Of a stretch of DNA of 57,196 bases, positions 22,561 through 31,247 are shown piece by piece (the first letter of the stretch is position 1; the number at the start of each line of letters is the position of its first letter). This DNA is from Candidatus Margulisiibacteriota bacterium (lineage in GTDB: Bacteria; Margulisbacteria; WOR-1; JAHJIW01): positions 1-57,196 of the forward strand of contig JAHJIW010000004.1 of NCBI GenBank assembly GCA_018823125.1, in the 5' to 3' direction. Below the pieces are notes generated by a model. It searched no databases. It was not told where the DNA came from and saw nothing but the letters and a program-made list of their open reading frames with translations. The translations under genes were made by a program, and so were the position numbers.

Positions 22561-23052
22561 ATGGAAATTTTAGGCTTACTCGATGCCCTGGAATCACTGG
22601 TTTTGGATGGTTTTAAGATCCCGCTATCTAGAAAGACGATGGTTAATGAAGAAAAGGTTTTGGCGATCATAGATAAAATACGCCTGGTGGCCCAAAGTGG
22701 TGGTGGTATTGCTAAAAAAGCAGTCAGCGGGGAGGCTCCCCGGTCCTCGGCGGCAGCCAGAGAACTCCCGCCTGAGTTATCTGCAAGGATTTCGTCTAGC
22801 GGTGGTACCGCTTCCGAAGGAAAAGCAGTTGAGGTCATTCAACAGGCTTATCAAATTGCAAAGGAAGTGCGTTTGGGTGCCGATCGCTATGCAGATGAAG
22901 TGCTCACTAATTTAGAAGCGACCTCTTCCAGAGTATTAAGAGCCGTCCGCGCCGGCAGAGAAAAGCTGCAAAAATCAATTGGCGTGGATGAAATCGAATC
23001 CATTCCATTACCTTCAAAAGGAAATGCGCGCAAAGAGGAAGCCTCGGTATGA
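22561..23052 (+). CDS. Unknown protein between coaD and rph, partly helical
   Basis: A 163-residue protein with a strong GGAGG site. The N-terminal 45 residues ([38 protein letters not shown]) resemble the start of a poorly characterised family found after coaD in many Firmicutes-like genomes, often labelled ATPase-like or ATP-synthase-B-like. The middle (50-95) is Ala/Ser/Gly-rich. The C-terminal part (100-145) is a charged helix ([28 protein letters not shown]). There is no signal or membrane segment. The stop overlaps rph (ATGA). I cannot assign a function. Confidence 0.75.
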   Translation: MEILGLLDALESLVLDGFKIPLSRKTMVNEEKVLAIIDKIRLVAQSGGGIAKKAVSGEAPRSSAAARELPPELSARISSSGGTASEGKAVEVIQQAYQIAKEVRLGADRYADEVLTNLEATSSRVLRAVRAGREKLQKSIGVDEIESIPLPSKGNARKEEASV

Positions 23053-23765
23053 AAAGAAAGGATCAGCGTCAACCCGATCAAATCCGGCCGGTAAAAATTA
23101 CCCGTAATTATCTAAAACATCCGCACGGTTCGGTTTTAATTGAAATGGGAGACACTAAAGTCATCTGTTCGGCTTTTATTGAAAATAATGTTCCTAAGTT
23201 TTTACAAGGTCAAAAAAAAGGATGGGTCACCGCCGAATATGCAATGATTCCTGGTGCTACGGAGTCAAGGTCTCGTCGCGATCATACCCATGGCAAAGCC
23301 CGTGGCCGTACCCAAGAAATTCAACGCTTAATTGGCCGATCGCTTCGTGCGGTAACCGATCTTAAAAAACTGGGCGAAAGAACGATCATTATTGATGCGG
23401 ATGTTATCCAAGCCGATGGCGGTACGCGAACCGCATCGATTACCGGCTGTTTCGTAGCGTTAAAAGACGCAATCAAAAAGATAAAGAAATTAAAAAAGGA
23501 TCCAATCAAAGAACATTTGGCGGCGGTCAGCGTTGGTATCGTTGATGGTAAAACCTTACTCGATCTTAATTATGCCGAAGATTTCAAGGCAGAGGTTGAT
23601 ATGAACGTTGTCATGACCGAAAGCGGAAAAATGGTGGAAGTGCAGGGGACTGCAGAGGGGACCCCCTTTTCTGAAAAAGACCTGATGCAGCTGATTTCTT
23701 CTGCCAAAAAAGGGATTAAAGAGTTAATTTCAATTCAAAAGAAGGTATTAAAGGGGGCGAGATAA
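23049..23765 (+). CDS. rph: Ribonuclease PH
   Basis: A 238-residue phosphorolytic 3'-5' exoribonuclease that trims tRNA precursors. Family segments: [40 protein letters not shown] is conserved in order; [60 protein letters not shown] and [18 protein letters not shown] [19 protein letters not shown], then [12 protein letters not shown]. Length is normal. It starts in the ATGA overlap with the preceding unknown gene. Confidence 0.97.
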   Translation: MKRKDQRQPDQIRPVKITRNYLKHPHGSVLIEMGDTKVICSAFIENNVPKFLQGQKKGWVTAEYAMIPGATESRSRRDHTHGKARGRTQEIQRLIGRSLRAVTDLKKLGERTIIIDADVIQADGGTRTASITGCFVALKDAIKKIKKLKKDPIKEHLAAVSVGIVDGKTLLDLNYAEDFKAEVDMNVVMTESGKMVEVQGTAEGTPFSEKDLMQLISSAKKGIKELISIQKKVLKGAR

Positions 23766-23767
23766 AC

Positions 23768-24481
23768 GTGAAAGGTATTGTTTTAGCCGGAGGAACCGGT
23801 TCTCGGTTATTTCCTTTAACTAAAGTCACTAATAAACACTTATTACCGGTCTGGAATAAGCCCATGATTTATTATCCTATCGAAAAAATGGTGGAAGCCG
23901 GCATTACAGAGATATTAATTGTCACTGGCGTAGATCACATGGGTGATATTGTTAATTTATTAGGATCCGGACGTGAATTTGGCTGTAAATTTACTTATAA
24001 GGTGCAGGACGAGGCGGGTGGAATTGCCCAGGCCCTAGGTTTAGCAGAGCATTTTGCTAATGGAGATAAAGTGGCCGTAATCTTAGGCGATAATATTTTT
24101 GAAGATTCAATCAATGACGCAGTGAAAAAGTTTGAAAAAAGTTCTTCAGAAGCTTTCATCTTTTTAAAAGAAGTGACCGATCCGCATCGCTTTGGAGTGG
24201 TGGATATTAAAGAGGAGAAAATTGTTTCAATCGAAGAAAAACCTAAAGAACCCAAAAGCTTCAATGCAATTGTTGGTATTTATATGTACGCTTCATCGGT
24301 GTTTGAAATTATTAAGAAATTAAAGCCCTCCAAACGCGGAGAGTTGGAAATATCAGATGTTAATCGTACCTATATGAAAAGAAAAAAGCTGGCGCATCAA
24401 ATACTGACTGGCTGGTGGACCGATGCCGGGACTTTTGAATCATTAGAGAGAGCTCAGGTTTTAGTCAGGGGAGAAAATTAA
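23768..24481 (+). CDS. Sugar-1-phosphate nucleotidyltransferase (RmlA-like, short form)
   Basis: A 237-residue nucleotidyltransferase starting with GTG. The N-terminus has KGIVLAGGTGSRLFPLTKVTNKHLLPVWNKPMIYYPIEKM, the RmlA/RfbA active-site pattern; GDNIFEDSI and GVVDI...SIEEKPKEPKS follow; the end has LTGWWTDAGTFESL. It joins a nucleoside triphosphate, probably dTTP, to glucose-1-phosphate. Classical RmlA has about 290 residues; this form lacks the C-terminal ~50, as in many archaeal-type and short paralogues. It overlaps rmlB by one base (TAATG). No rmlC or rmlD is in the window. Confidence 0.88.
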   Translation: MKGIVLAGGTGSRLFPLTKVTNKHLLPVWNKPMIYYPIEKMVEAGITEILIVTGVDHMGDIVNLLGSGREFGCKFTYKVQDEAGGIAQALGLAEHFANGDKVAVILGDNIFEDSINDAVKKFEKSSSEAFIFLKEVTDPHRFGVVDIKEEKIVSIEEKPKEPKSFNAIVGIYMYASSVFEIIKKLKPSKRGELEISDVNRTYMKRKKLAHQILTGWWTDAGTFESLERAQVLVRGEN

Positions 24482-25506
24482 TGGGGGCGTTCAAAAAGGT
24501 TTTAGTTACGGGGGGCGCGGGATTTATCGGAAGTAACTTTGTTCGGCATCTTTTATCTCTGGATGGCGGATATGAAGTAATTAATCTCGATAAATTAACT
24601 TATGCCGGCAATCTAGAAAACCTGAAAGATGTTGAAAAAACCCCAGGCTATAAATTTGTTAAGGGTGACATTTGCGATCAAAAATTGATCAACGATTTAG
24701 TAGAATCCGAAAAACCGGATGCAATTATTAATTTTGCGGCCGAATCGCACGTTGATCGCTCAATTTTATCCGCAGGCGAATTTATTCAAACGGATGTTTT
24801 TGGGACTTACGTTTTACTTGAAGCAGTTAAGAGATTTGGTGCTAAAAGATTTATCCAGATCGGAACCGATGAAGTTTATGGCAGTATTGAAAAGGGTTCT
24901 TTTACCGAAGAAAGTCCTTTAAGTCCTAATAGTCCCTATGCTTCTTCTAAAGCCGGCGGCGATTTAATCGTTAGGGCTTATCATAAAACCTTTGATTTAC
25001 CGGTTATTATTACTCGTTCATCTAATAATTATGGACCATATCAATATCCCGAAAAATTTATCCCTCTGTTTATCACCAATGCCATTGAGGATAAACCGCT
25101 TCCTCTATACGGCGATGGCAAAAACGTTAGAGATTGGCTTTATGTCGAAGATAACTGTAAGGCGATCGAAGTCGTATTGCGAAAGGGGGTGGAGGGAGAG
25201 ATTTATAATATTGGCGGGGAAGAGGAAAGAGAAAATCTGGTAGTTGCGCAAAGTATTGTTAAACAACTTGGCAAACCGAAAGATAGCATTAAATTGGTTA
25301 AGGATCGTGCGGGGCATGACCGCCGCTATTCACTGGCTTGCGAAAAAGTTAAAAAACTAGGATGGAAGCAAAGTGTTTCTTTTGAAGAAGGTTTAGCGAA
25401 AACCGTAGCTTGGTATCAGAAAAACCAAAATTGGTGGGATAAAATAAAGCAAAAAAAATCGGATTATCAGAAGTTTATGAATGAGTATTATCTGGAGAGA
25501 GCATAG
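24481..25506 (+). CDS. rmlB: dTDP-glucose 4,6-dehydratase RmlB
   Basis: A 341-residue extended short-chain dehydrogenase. NAD-binding GGAGFIGSNFVRHL, LDKLTYAGNLENL (typical of RmlB), FAAESHVDRSI, the TDEVYGS motif containing the catalytic Asp-Glu pair, and YASSKAGGD with the YxxxK. Also RSSNNYGPYQYPEKFIPLFI and GKNVRDWLYVEDNCKAI. It makes dTDP-4-keto-6-deoxyglucose, a branch-point for deoxy and amino sugars. Since RmlC/RmlD are absent nearby, the product need not be rhamnose. Confidence 0.96.
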   Translation: MGAFKKVLVTGGAGFIGSNFVRHLLSLDGGYEVINLDKLTYAGNLENLKDVEKTPGYKFVKGDICDQKLINDLVESEKPDAIINFAAESHVDRSILSAGEFIQTDVFGTYVLLEAVKRFGAKRFIQIGTDEVYGSIEKGSFTEESPLSPNSPYASSKAGGDLIVRAYHKTFDLPVIITRSSNNYGPYQYPEKFIPLFITNAIEDKPLPLYGDGKNVRDWLYVEDNCKAIEVVLRKGVEGEIYNIGGEEERENLVVAQSIVKQLGKPKDSIKLVKDRAGHDRRYSLACEKVKKLGWKQSVSFEEGLAKTVAWYQKNQNWWDKIKQKKSDYQKFMNEYYLERA

Positions 25507-25509
25507 AAC

Positions 25510-26826
25510 ATGAAAATTAGTGTCATTGGAAGTGGCTACGTGGGGTTAGTAACGGGGGCCTGTCTGGCTGAATTAGGCCATCAAGTAACCTGCGTGGATG
25601 TTGATAAATTAAAAATTAAGCTTTTGTCATCTGGAAAAATCCCAATTTTTGAACCTGGATTGGAAGAGCTGGTACTCAGAAATGTATCTCAAGATCGGCT
25701 GGCTTTTTCTTCCGCAATCGCCAGTACGGTCAAAAAGTCTGAAGTCATCTTTATTGCGGTTGGAACCCCTTCCCGTGCAGACGGTGAAGCTGATGTTTCG
25801 GCAGTAGAATCAGTTGCCAAAGAAATTGCTAAAGCGATCAAGGGACCGTCGGGGAAGGCGGGTGCCGCTTACAAGGTTATCGTTAACAAAAGTACGGTAC
25901 CGGTTGGCATGGGAGATATCGTTACCAAACTATTGATTAAGAATGGCGTAGCTAAAAATCGTTTCGCCGTAGTTTCAAATCCCGAGTTTTTAAGAGAAGG
26001 ATCGGCCCTGGATGACTTTATGCATCCCGATCGCATTGTAATCGGGGCTCAGGATAAAAGAGCCTATGAGGTCATTACCGAGCTTTACCGCCCCTTAAAT
26101 GCACATATCATATTTACTTCAATAAAAAGCGCCGAATTAATCAAATATGCTTCCAATGCCTTTTTGGCTACCAAGATTTCATTTATTAACGAAATTGCCA
26201 ATGTTTGTGAAAGGGTTGGTTCGGATGTTTCCGAAGTGGCGGATGCGGTCGGACTAGATAAAAGAATTGGCCGGGCGTTTTTGAGTGCAGGATTGGGATG
26301 GGGTGGATCGTGTTTTCCGAAAGATGTTTCAGCTTTAATCCATTTAGCCCGCGCTAAAGGTTATAACCCTGAAATATTAGAATCAGTTTTAAATGTTAAT
26401 CAAGCCCAGGTTGAAATGTTTGTTGGCAAAATCAAAAAAACCTTGAAAAACTTAAACGGCAAAGTTATTACCGTTTTAGGGCTATCTTTTAAACCTAATA
26501 CGGATGATCTTAGGGAAGCGCCTTCATTGAAGGTGATCGAGCTTTTACTGAGCGAAGGGGCTAAATTGAAAGCTTATGATCCAATTGTAAAGAATGTGGA
26601 TCAATTAAAAAATAAGGGAATGATCAGTCTGGCCGATGATCCTTATGAAGCACTGCAGGGCTCACAGGCTTTAGTGATTGTTACCGAATGGCCGGAGTTT
26701 ACTGAACTTGATTTGAAAAAGGCAAAGCAACTTATGCAAAAACCGTATGTTTTTGACGGCCGAAATACTTTAAATGCAAAACGGGTCAAAGAAGCCGGAT
26801 TTAAGTACTTTGGAATTGGAAAATAA
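25510..26826 (+). CDS. ugd: UDP-glucose 6-dehydrogenase
   Basis: A 438-residue protein of the UDP-glucose/GDP-mannose dehydrogenase family. N-terminal NAD domain: ISVIGSGYVGLVTGACLAELGH; IPIFEPGLEELV; FIAVGTPSRADGEADVSAV; VNKSTVPVGMGD; VSNPEFLREGSALDDFMHPDRIV, which indicates the UDP-glucose subgroup; catalytic Cys in GWGGSCFPKDVSAL; C-terminal VLGLSFKPNTDDLREAPSL. It oxidises UDP-glucose to UDP-glucuronate, the substrate of the next enzyme. It sits four bases after rmlB. Confidence 0.96.
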   Translation: MKISVIGSGYVGLVTGACLAELGHQVTCVDVDKLKIKLLSSGKIPIFEPGLEELVLRNVSQDRLAFSSAIASTVKKSEVIFIAVGTPSRADGEADVSAVESVAKEIAKAIKGPSGKAGAAYKVIVNKSTVPVGMGDIVTKLLIKNGVAKNRFAVVSNPEFLREGSALDDFMHPDRIVIGAQDKRAYEVITELYRPLNAHIIFTSIKSAELIKYASNAFLATKISFINEIANVCERVGSDVSEVADAVGLDKRIGRAFLSAGLGWGGSCFPKDVSALIHLARAKGYNPEILESVLNVNQAQVEMFVGKIKKTLKNLNGKVITVLGLSFKPNTDDLREAPSLKVIELLLSEGAKLKAYDPIVKNVDQLKNKGMISLADDPYEALQGSQALVIVTEWPEFTELDLKKAKQLMQKPYVFDGRNTLNAKRVKEAGFKYFGIGK

Positions 26827-26836
26827 AGGAGATTGA

Positions 26837-27769
26837 ATGAAGGTTCTGATAGCGGGGGGCGCCGGGTTTATTGGTTCTCACCTGTGCGATCGTTTATTGT
26901 CCGATGGTCATGAAGTAATCTGTGTTGATAATCTGATCACCGGTTCAAAGAAAAATATTAAGCATAATCTTGCTAATTCCCGTTTTTCTTTTATTGAATT
27001 TGATGTTGCGGAAGGCATTTTACAACTGGACGGTAATTTGGATTATATAGTTAATTTAGCCTCGCCCGCCAGCCCGGTCGATTACCAAAAATATCCGATT
27101 GAAACTTTAAAGGTGGGGGCATTAGGAACATTAAATACCCTGGAATTAGCGCGTAGAAAAAAAGCTAAATACTTATTTTCTTCTACTTCAGAAGTCTATG
27201 GTGATCCGGACGTTTCACCGCAAGCTGAAACATACTGGGGCAGGGTTAATCCGGTGGGTTCCCGCAGTCAGTATGATGAATCAAAACGATTTGCTGAAGC
27301 TTTAATCGTGGCTTATAGAAAGAAACATAGCCTAGATGCGAAAATTGTGAGGATTTTTAATACCTACGGACCCCGCATGCGTAAAAATGACGGTAGAGTA
27401 GTGCCAAATTTTATCTGCCAGGCATTAACCGGAAAACCCTTAACCATTTATGGCGATGGAGCCCAGACTCGTAGTTTTTGCTATATTGATGATCTGGTAG
27501 AGGGCATTGTAAAAATGATGTTTGCTAAGGAGGCTGGCCCAATTAATTTAGGCAATCAGGATGAATTTACCATTAGGGAGCTGGCGAATAAGATCTCGAA
27601 AATTATAAATCGTAAACTTAGCGTTACGAAGCAAAAACTCCCTCCGGATGATCCTAAACAGCGCTGTCCGGACATTACGTTGGCTAAGCGGCACCTTAAA
27701 TGGCAGCCCAAAATTAAGCTTCAAGAAGGTTTAGTTAAGACTATTGAATGGTTTAAGGAAATACGCTAA
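26837..27769 (+). CDS. UDP-glucuronate decarboxylase (UDP-xylose synthase)
   Basis: A 310-residue SDR enzyme with AAGGAG upstream. GGAGFIGSHLCDRLLSDGHEVICVDNLITGSKKNI, NLASPASPVDYQKYPIETLKVGALGT, TSEVYGDP, QYDESKRFAEALI (YxxxK) and RIFNTYGPRMRKNDGRVVPNFICQAL are the UXS signature; the ASPASP and the R in GPRM distinguish it from epimerases. It converts UDP-glucuronate to UDP-xylose, directly downstream of ugd, giving the glycan locus a pentose donor. Confidence 0.94.
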   Translation: MKVLIAGGAGFIGSHLCDRLLSDGHEVICVDNLITGSKKNIKHNLANSRFSFIEFDVAEGILQLDGNLDYIVNLASPASPVDYQKYPIETLKVGALGTLNTLELARRKKAKYLFSSTSEVYGDPDVSPQAETYWGRVNPVGSRSQYDESKRFAEALIVAYRKKHSLDAKIVRIFNTYGPRMRKNDGRVVPNFICQALTGKPLTIYGDGAQTRSFCYIDDLVEGIVKMMFAKEAGPINLGNQDEFTIRELANKISKIINRKLSVTKQKLPPDDPKQRCPDITLAKRHLKWQPKIKLQEGLVKTIEWFKEIR

Positions 27770-27806
27770 AATACTAAGTTTTAGGGGACTTGGAGGTAAA
27801 ATAATA

Positions 27807-29921
27807 ATGAATTTTCGTAAAATTTTGGCTTTGGTAATTATGGTTTCTTTGCTTCTTTCATCATCGAGTTTTGCTGCGCCCAAGGGTGATAGTGAGACTT
27901 TATCTGCTTATGAATCTTTATTGTCAACTCCACAAGGCCGGGAGCTTTTAAGAAAAGCAAACACAGGTCAGGAAATTACAATTGGCAATGAGGAAATTGT
28001 GGAAACCAACCTTGTAGAAAAGCAAGGATTAACCAATATTGAAAAACAATTTTCGGCTGTGGCTTCGCTTGAGGGGCTACCGGAAATCAGACTTTTTGGT
28101 TACGATGCCTTTAAAAAATCAGCGGTATCTTTTGTTCCTGATTCGGAATCTCCGGTTCCTTCCAATTATCTGATTGGAGCGGGTGACTCTTTTAATATTA
28201 CTTTATGGGGCATTAGTGAAGGAATTTTTAAAGTTACGGTTAACCAAGAAGGCGAAATCACCCTACCTAAAGTTGGCGTGGTGAGTGTTGCCGGATTAAG
28301 ATATGGCGATTTAAAAGCGCATATTGAAGAGCATTTAGGCCGCTATTATGAACAGATAAATGTCAATATTACGATGGCTGAGATAAAAACTATTAGAGTT
28401 TATGTGGTTGGAGAAGTTGAACAACCGGGCAGTTACACCGTTAGTTCTTTAAGTACCCTTTATTCAACGCTGTTTCAGGCCGGAGGCCCTTCCAAACATG
28501 GAACCATGCGAAATATTAAACTGGTTCGAGATGGGAAAACCATTGCTACCGTAGACTTATATAAATTCTTATTGTACGGTGATAAATCCCACGATCAGGA
28601 ATTGGTTTCTGGAGATACAATTTTTGTGCCTTCACGTGGCAGCGTGGTTGGTATCACGGGAAATGTTGAGCGTCCTGCAATTTATGAGATCAAAGGTAAA
28701 GCCGAGTTTTCGGATATACTTTCTATTGCGGGTGGTTTTACGCCGGTTAGTTATTTAAACCGCATCCAGATTGAGCGGATCGTTGCTCACCAACGAAAAA
28801 TTGTGGTAGACGAAAATGTTGCTTCTCAAAAAGCACGCACTAAAATCGCTCTGCAGGATATGGATTTAGTAAAAATATATCCAATTTTCTCAGAGATTCA
28901 AAATGTAGTATATGTTGAAGGTAATTTTAAACAGATTGGACCCTACGAATGGAAACCCGGGATGATGTTAAGAGACATTATTACATCCAAAGCGTTGCTT
29001 AAACCCTATTCTTATCTACCTAAGGCTGAGGTGGTCAGGTTAGATAAAGAAACGTTAGCTACTGAAGTATTTGAAATTGATCTAGAAAAATTGTTTGCCG
29101 GGGATATTGAACAGAATATTGCTTTAGAATTTGGAGATAGAATCGTGGTTTCTACTGATTTTAGACCTCAGGCGAAAGTGGTGTTAAAAGGAGAGGTGTT
29201 ATTACCGGGAACTTATATTGCAAGAAACGATGAGCGGTTGAGTTCGGTAATTGAGAGAGCGGGTGGATTTACCAAAAATGCTTATCTTTTTGGAGCAGTT
29301 TTTACCAGAACATCTGCCAGGGAAACGCAGGAAACGGCTTTGAGCAGGTTTATTGTAGAATTAGAAAAAAGAATTATTGAGCAGGAGTCCAGGCTGGCTG
29401 CTTCGGGGATGAGCGGCGAACGGGTTGTGCAGCAGCAGGAAGCTTTGGAAAAAAGCAGTGAGCTGTTAGATAAGCTGAAAGCATCTGTTTTAATTAAGGG
29501 GAGGGTAATTCTTGCTCTGGAGGAATTACCTAAATTTAAAGATTCAAAAGACAATATTGTTTTGGAAGATGGGGATGAGCTGACGGTGCCTTCCCGCCCA
29601 AATATTGTAAGTGTGTTGGGTGAAGTTTATAGCCCGAGTTCGGTTATTTATCAGAAAGGGAAAAAAGCTTCGTTTTATCTTAATAAAGTTGGAGGCATTA
29701 CCAAAAATGCAGACAATGGTGGGGTATATGTGGTGCAGGCAGATGGCTCAGTTTTAAGCGGCGGGAATGCTTTTGGAAATGAAGTTAAGCCGGGAGATGT
29801 TATTTTTGTGCCGCAAATATTAGAGCGTTTTGACTTTTTTGGTTCGGTCGGAGATTTTACTCGTTGGTTTTATGAAGCGGCTATGGCTTTTGCGGTGATT
29901 GCGACTTATTTGAAACAATAG
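27807..29921 (+). CDS. Polysaccharide export protein with multiple SLBB domains (Wza-type)
   Basis: The ATG at 27807, after GGAGG at 27792-27796, gives 704 residues with a Sec signal (MNFRKILALVIMVSLLLSSSSFAA); in-frame starts further upstream lack it. The Poly_export domain begins YLIGAGDSFNITLWG at about residue 110, followed by SLBB repeats recognisable as VYVVGEVEQPGSYTV, VGITGNVERPAIYEI, VYVEGNFKQIGPYEW, VVLKGEVLLPGTYIA and VSVLGEVYSPSSVIY. A helical stretch (about 510-580) separates the last two. The C-terminus has a hydrophobic helix. Such proteins form outer-membrane or periplasmic channels for capsule or exopolysaccharide. It is followed by the Wzz partner. Confidence 0.92.
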   Translation: MNFRKILALVIMVSLLLSSSSFAAPKGDSETLSAYESLLSTPQGRELLRKANTGQEITIGNEEIVETNLVEKQGLTNIEKQFSAVASLEGLPEIRLFGYDAFKKSAVSFVPDSESPVPSNYLIGAGDSFNITLWGISEGIFKVTVNQEGEITLPKVGVVSVAGLRYGDLKAHIEEHLGRYYEQINVNITMAEIKTIRVYVVGEVEQPGSYTVSSLSTLYSTLFQAGGPSKHGTMRNIKLVRDGKTIATVDLYKFLLYGDKSHDQELVSGDTIFVPSRGSVVGITGNVERPAIYEIKGKAEFSDILSIAGGFTPVSYLNRIQIERIVAHQRKIVVDENVASQKARTKIALQDMDLVKIYPIFSEIQNVVYVEGNFKQIGPYEWKPGMMLRDIITSKALLKPYSYLPKAEVVRLDKETLATEVFEIDLEKLFAGDIEQNIALEFGDRIVVSTDFRPQAKVVLKGEVLLPGTYIARNDERLSSVIERAGGFTKNAYLFGAVFTRTSARETQETALSRFIVELEKRIIEQESRLAASGMSGERVVQQQEALEKSSELLDKLKASVLIKGRVILALEELPKFKDSKDNIVLEDGDELTVPSRPNIVSVLGEVYSPSSVIYQKGKKASFYLNKVGGITKNADNGGVYVVQADGSVLSGGNAFGNEVKPGDVIFVPQILERFDFFGSVGDFTRWFYEAAMAFAVIATYLKQ

Positions 29922-29937
29922 TCAAAGGAGAAGCATT

Positions 29938-30609
29938 GTGGAAAAAGAAATTAATTTGTTGGATTATTGGCGGGTTATTGTTAAAAAAAAGTGGATAATT
30001 ATTATTTTAGCAATTGCAGTCGGTTTGGGCTCCTTTGTTTTTAGCAGTCGACAGCCAAAAACTTATAAGGCCACTGCTACCATTATGTCAGTTGATATCG
30101 GCGGGGGCGGATTGGTTGCTGGATTAAGTTCAGTTCCGTTCTTAGGTGGAATACAGGATACCGGAGCAGGAAAAATGATTCCGGTTTTAGAAAGTGCTAC
30201 TTTGGCTAAACAGGTATCTCAACATATCGATTTAGAGAAATATTTTCCGAAACAAGCGTATCTTGTCAAATTGAACGAAGAGCAAAGAACCCGGATAGTT
30301 GCTAGGGCATTGCGGGGCGCAATCTCTGTTAATGATAAGGGTAGTTTGATTGGTGTTTCAATTGAATGGTCAAACCCTGAGCAAGCAGCTGAGTTATCAA
30401 ATTATTATGTACAGGAATTGGGAAAATTTTTAAATCAACGTTCTCTTAATGTAAATTTCCACGTTATTGACCCTGCTGTTCCGCCTACTTCACACTTTAA
30501 ACCTAAACCTAAATTGAGTCTAACCCTTGGTTTAGCAGTGGGTCTTTTTATCGGCATCGGGCTGGCCTTCGTTTTAGAATATTTCGAAGGTTTAAATAAA
30601 GCTGTATAA
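29938..30609 (+). CDS. Polysaccharide chain-length determinant (Wzz family)
   Basis: A 223-residue inner-membrane protein starting with GTG. INLLDYWRVIVKKKWIIIILAIAVGLGSFVFS is the Wzz N-terminal segment with TM1 at about 17-33; TM2 is at about 194-216 (LSLTLGLAVGLFIGIGLAFVLEYFE), preceded by the Pro-rich PAVPPTSHFKPKPK. The periplasmic part (35-190) is short compared with E. coli Wzz (about 325 residues) and there is no C-terminal tyrosine kinase. It probably sets glycan chain length together with the SLBB protein 16 bases upstream. Confidence 0.9.
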   Translation: MEKEINLLDYWRVIVKKKWIIIILAIAVGLGSFVFSSRQPKTYKATATIMSVDIGGGGLVAGLSSVPFLGGIQDTGAGKMIPVLESATLAKQVSQHIDLEKYFPKQAYLVKLNEEQRTRIVARALRGAISVNDKGSLIGVSIEWSNPEQAAELSNYYVQELGKFLNQRSLNVNFHVIDPAVPPTSHFKPKPKLSLTLGLAVGLFIGIGLAFVLEYFEGLNKAV

Positions 30610-30691
30610 TTCACGCCAAATTTACTACCGCTGTTGATTTTCTATGCTAACTTGACTAGTTTTGACCGCTATTGATAAAAAGAATATCCTC

Positions 30692-30720
30692 TTGACATGA
30701 TTTGGCTGGTCCTATATAAT
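30692..30720 (+). promoter_or_regulatory. Consensus sigma-70 promoter for the glycan operon
   Basis: TTGACA (30692-30697), a 17-base spacer and TATAAT (30715-30720): both hexamers match the consensus exactly with ideal spacing. It is the strongest promoter in the window. The leader of about 40 bases contains GAGAGGAGG before the start at 30766. All genes to the right edge could be read from it. Confidence 0.85.
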
Positions 30721-30765
30721 GTAAACATTCAGCTAGATAATTCCCACTATTGAGAGGAGGATACC

Positions 30766-30993
30766 ATGAATCTTAACGAATCTGAAGTTTATACCTCTGA
30801 AGAAGCCCAAAAGTTACTTAAAATTAGCGATTCTACATTTCGACGCCTGGTAAAAAAAGGAGTGCTCCGCGCTGCTAAAATTGGAGGACAGTATCGAGTT
30901 TTAGGAGGGGAAATCCTTAGGATTTTACATCCTACTTTTCCCCAAAAAGTGAAAGTCGTTTACAAAAAAGTTTTAGAAAAATTAGAGAAATAA
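30766..30993 (+). CDS. Small excisionase-type helix-turn-helix DNA-binding protein
   Basis: A 75-residue protein. VYTSEEAQKLLKISDSTFRRLVKKGVLRAAKIGGQYRVLGGEI matches the winged-helix HTH_17 (excisionase/MerR-like) fold: a first helix with TSEEAQKLL, recognition helix STFRRLVKKG, and wing AAKIGGQYR. The tail is basic and helical. There is no integrase or other phage gene nearby, so it is more likely a local regulator than an excisionase. It is the first gene behind the consensus promoter and stands exactly at the border between the Wzz/export genes and the long glycan operon. Confidence 0.82.
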   Translation: MNLNESEVYTSEEAQKLLKISDSTFRRLVKKGVLRAAKIGGQYRVLGGEILRILHPTFPQKVKVVYKKVLEKLEK

Positions 30994-31038
30994 TCTAACA
31001 GGCTTAGTTGATATTAAAAACTAATGGAGGTGAAAATT

Positions 31039-31245
31039 ATGAATAAAGGCTTGATTCTTTTTCTTTTTCTTTCGTTTTCGGTTTTTGTTTTTTCTAAGGA
31101 GGCCTATGCTTATTTAGATGCTGGAACCGGAAGCTATGTTATTCAAGTAGTTATTGCTTTTATATTTGGTGGATTGCTTTCGGTTAAAATATTTTGGAAT
31201 AGGATTAAAGGATTTTTGACTAATTTATTTCCCAGAAAGGATTAA
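31039..31245 (+). CDS. Small secreted/membrane protein with YLDAGTGSY motif
   Basis: The ATG at 31039 sits nine bases after GGAGG and gives 68 residues; an ATG at 31024 overlaps that site and is unlikely. A Sec signal with AYA at its end is followed by YLDAGTGSYVIQ, then one transmembrane helix (VVIAFIFGGLLSVKIFW) and a basic end (NRIKGFLTNLFPRKD). Similar small proteins with a YLD-x-GTGS motif occur in bacterial exopolysaccharide loci, but I know of no defined role. Here it stands two bases before a methyltransferase and near a sulfatase-fold membrane enzyme. Confidence 0.8.
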   Translation: MNKGLILFLFLSFSVFVFSKEAYAYLDAGTGSYVIQVVIAFIFGGLLSVKIFWNRIKGFLTNLFPRKD

Positions 31246-31247
31246 TC

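Noticed and set aside
30766..30993. Phage or integrative element border, because of the excisionase-like protein
   Set aside because: No integrase, attachment repeats or tRNA nearby; the small HTH fold is also common in local regulators.
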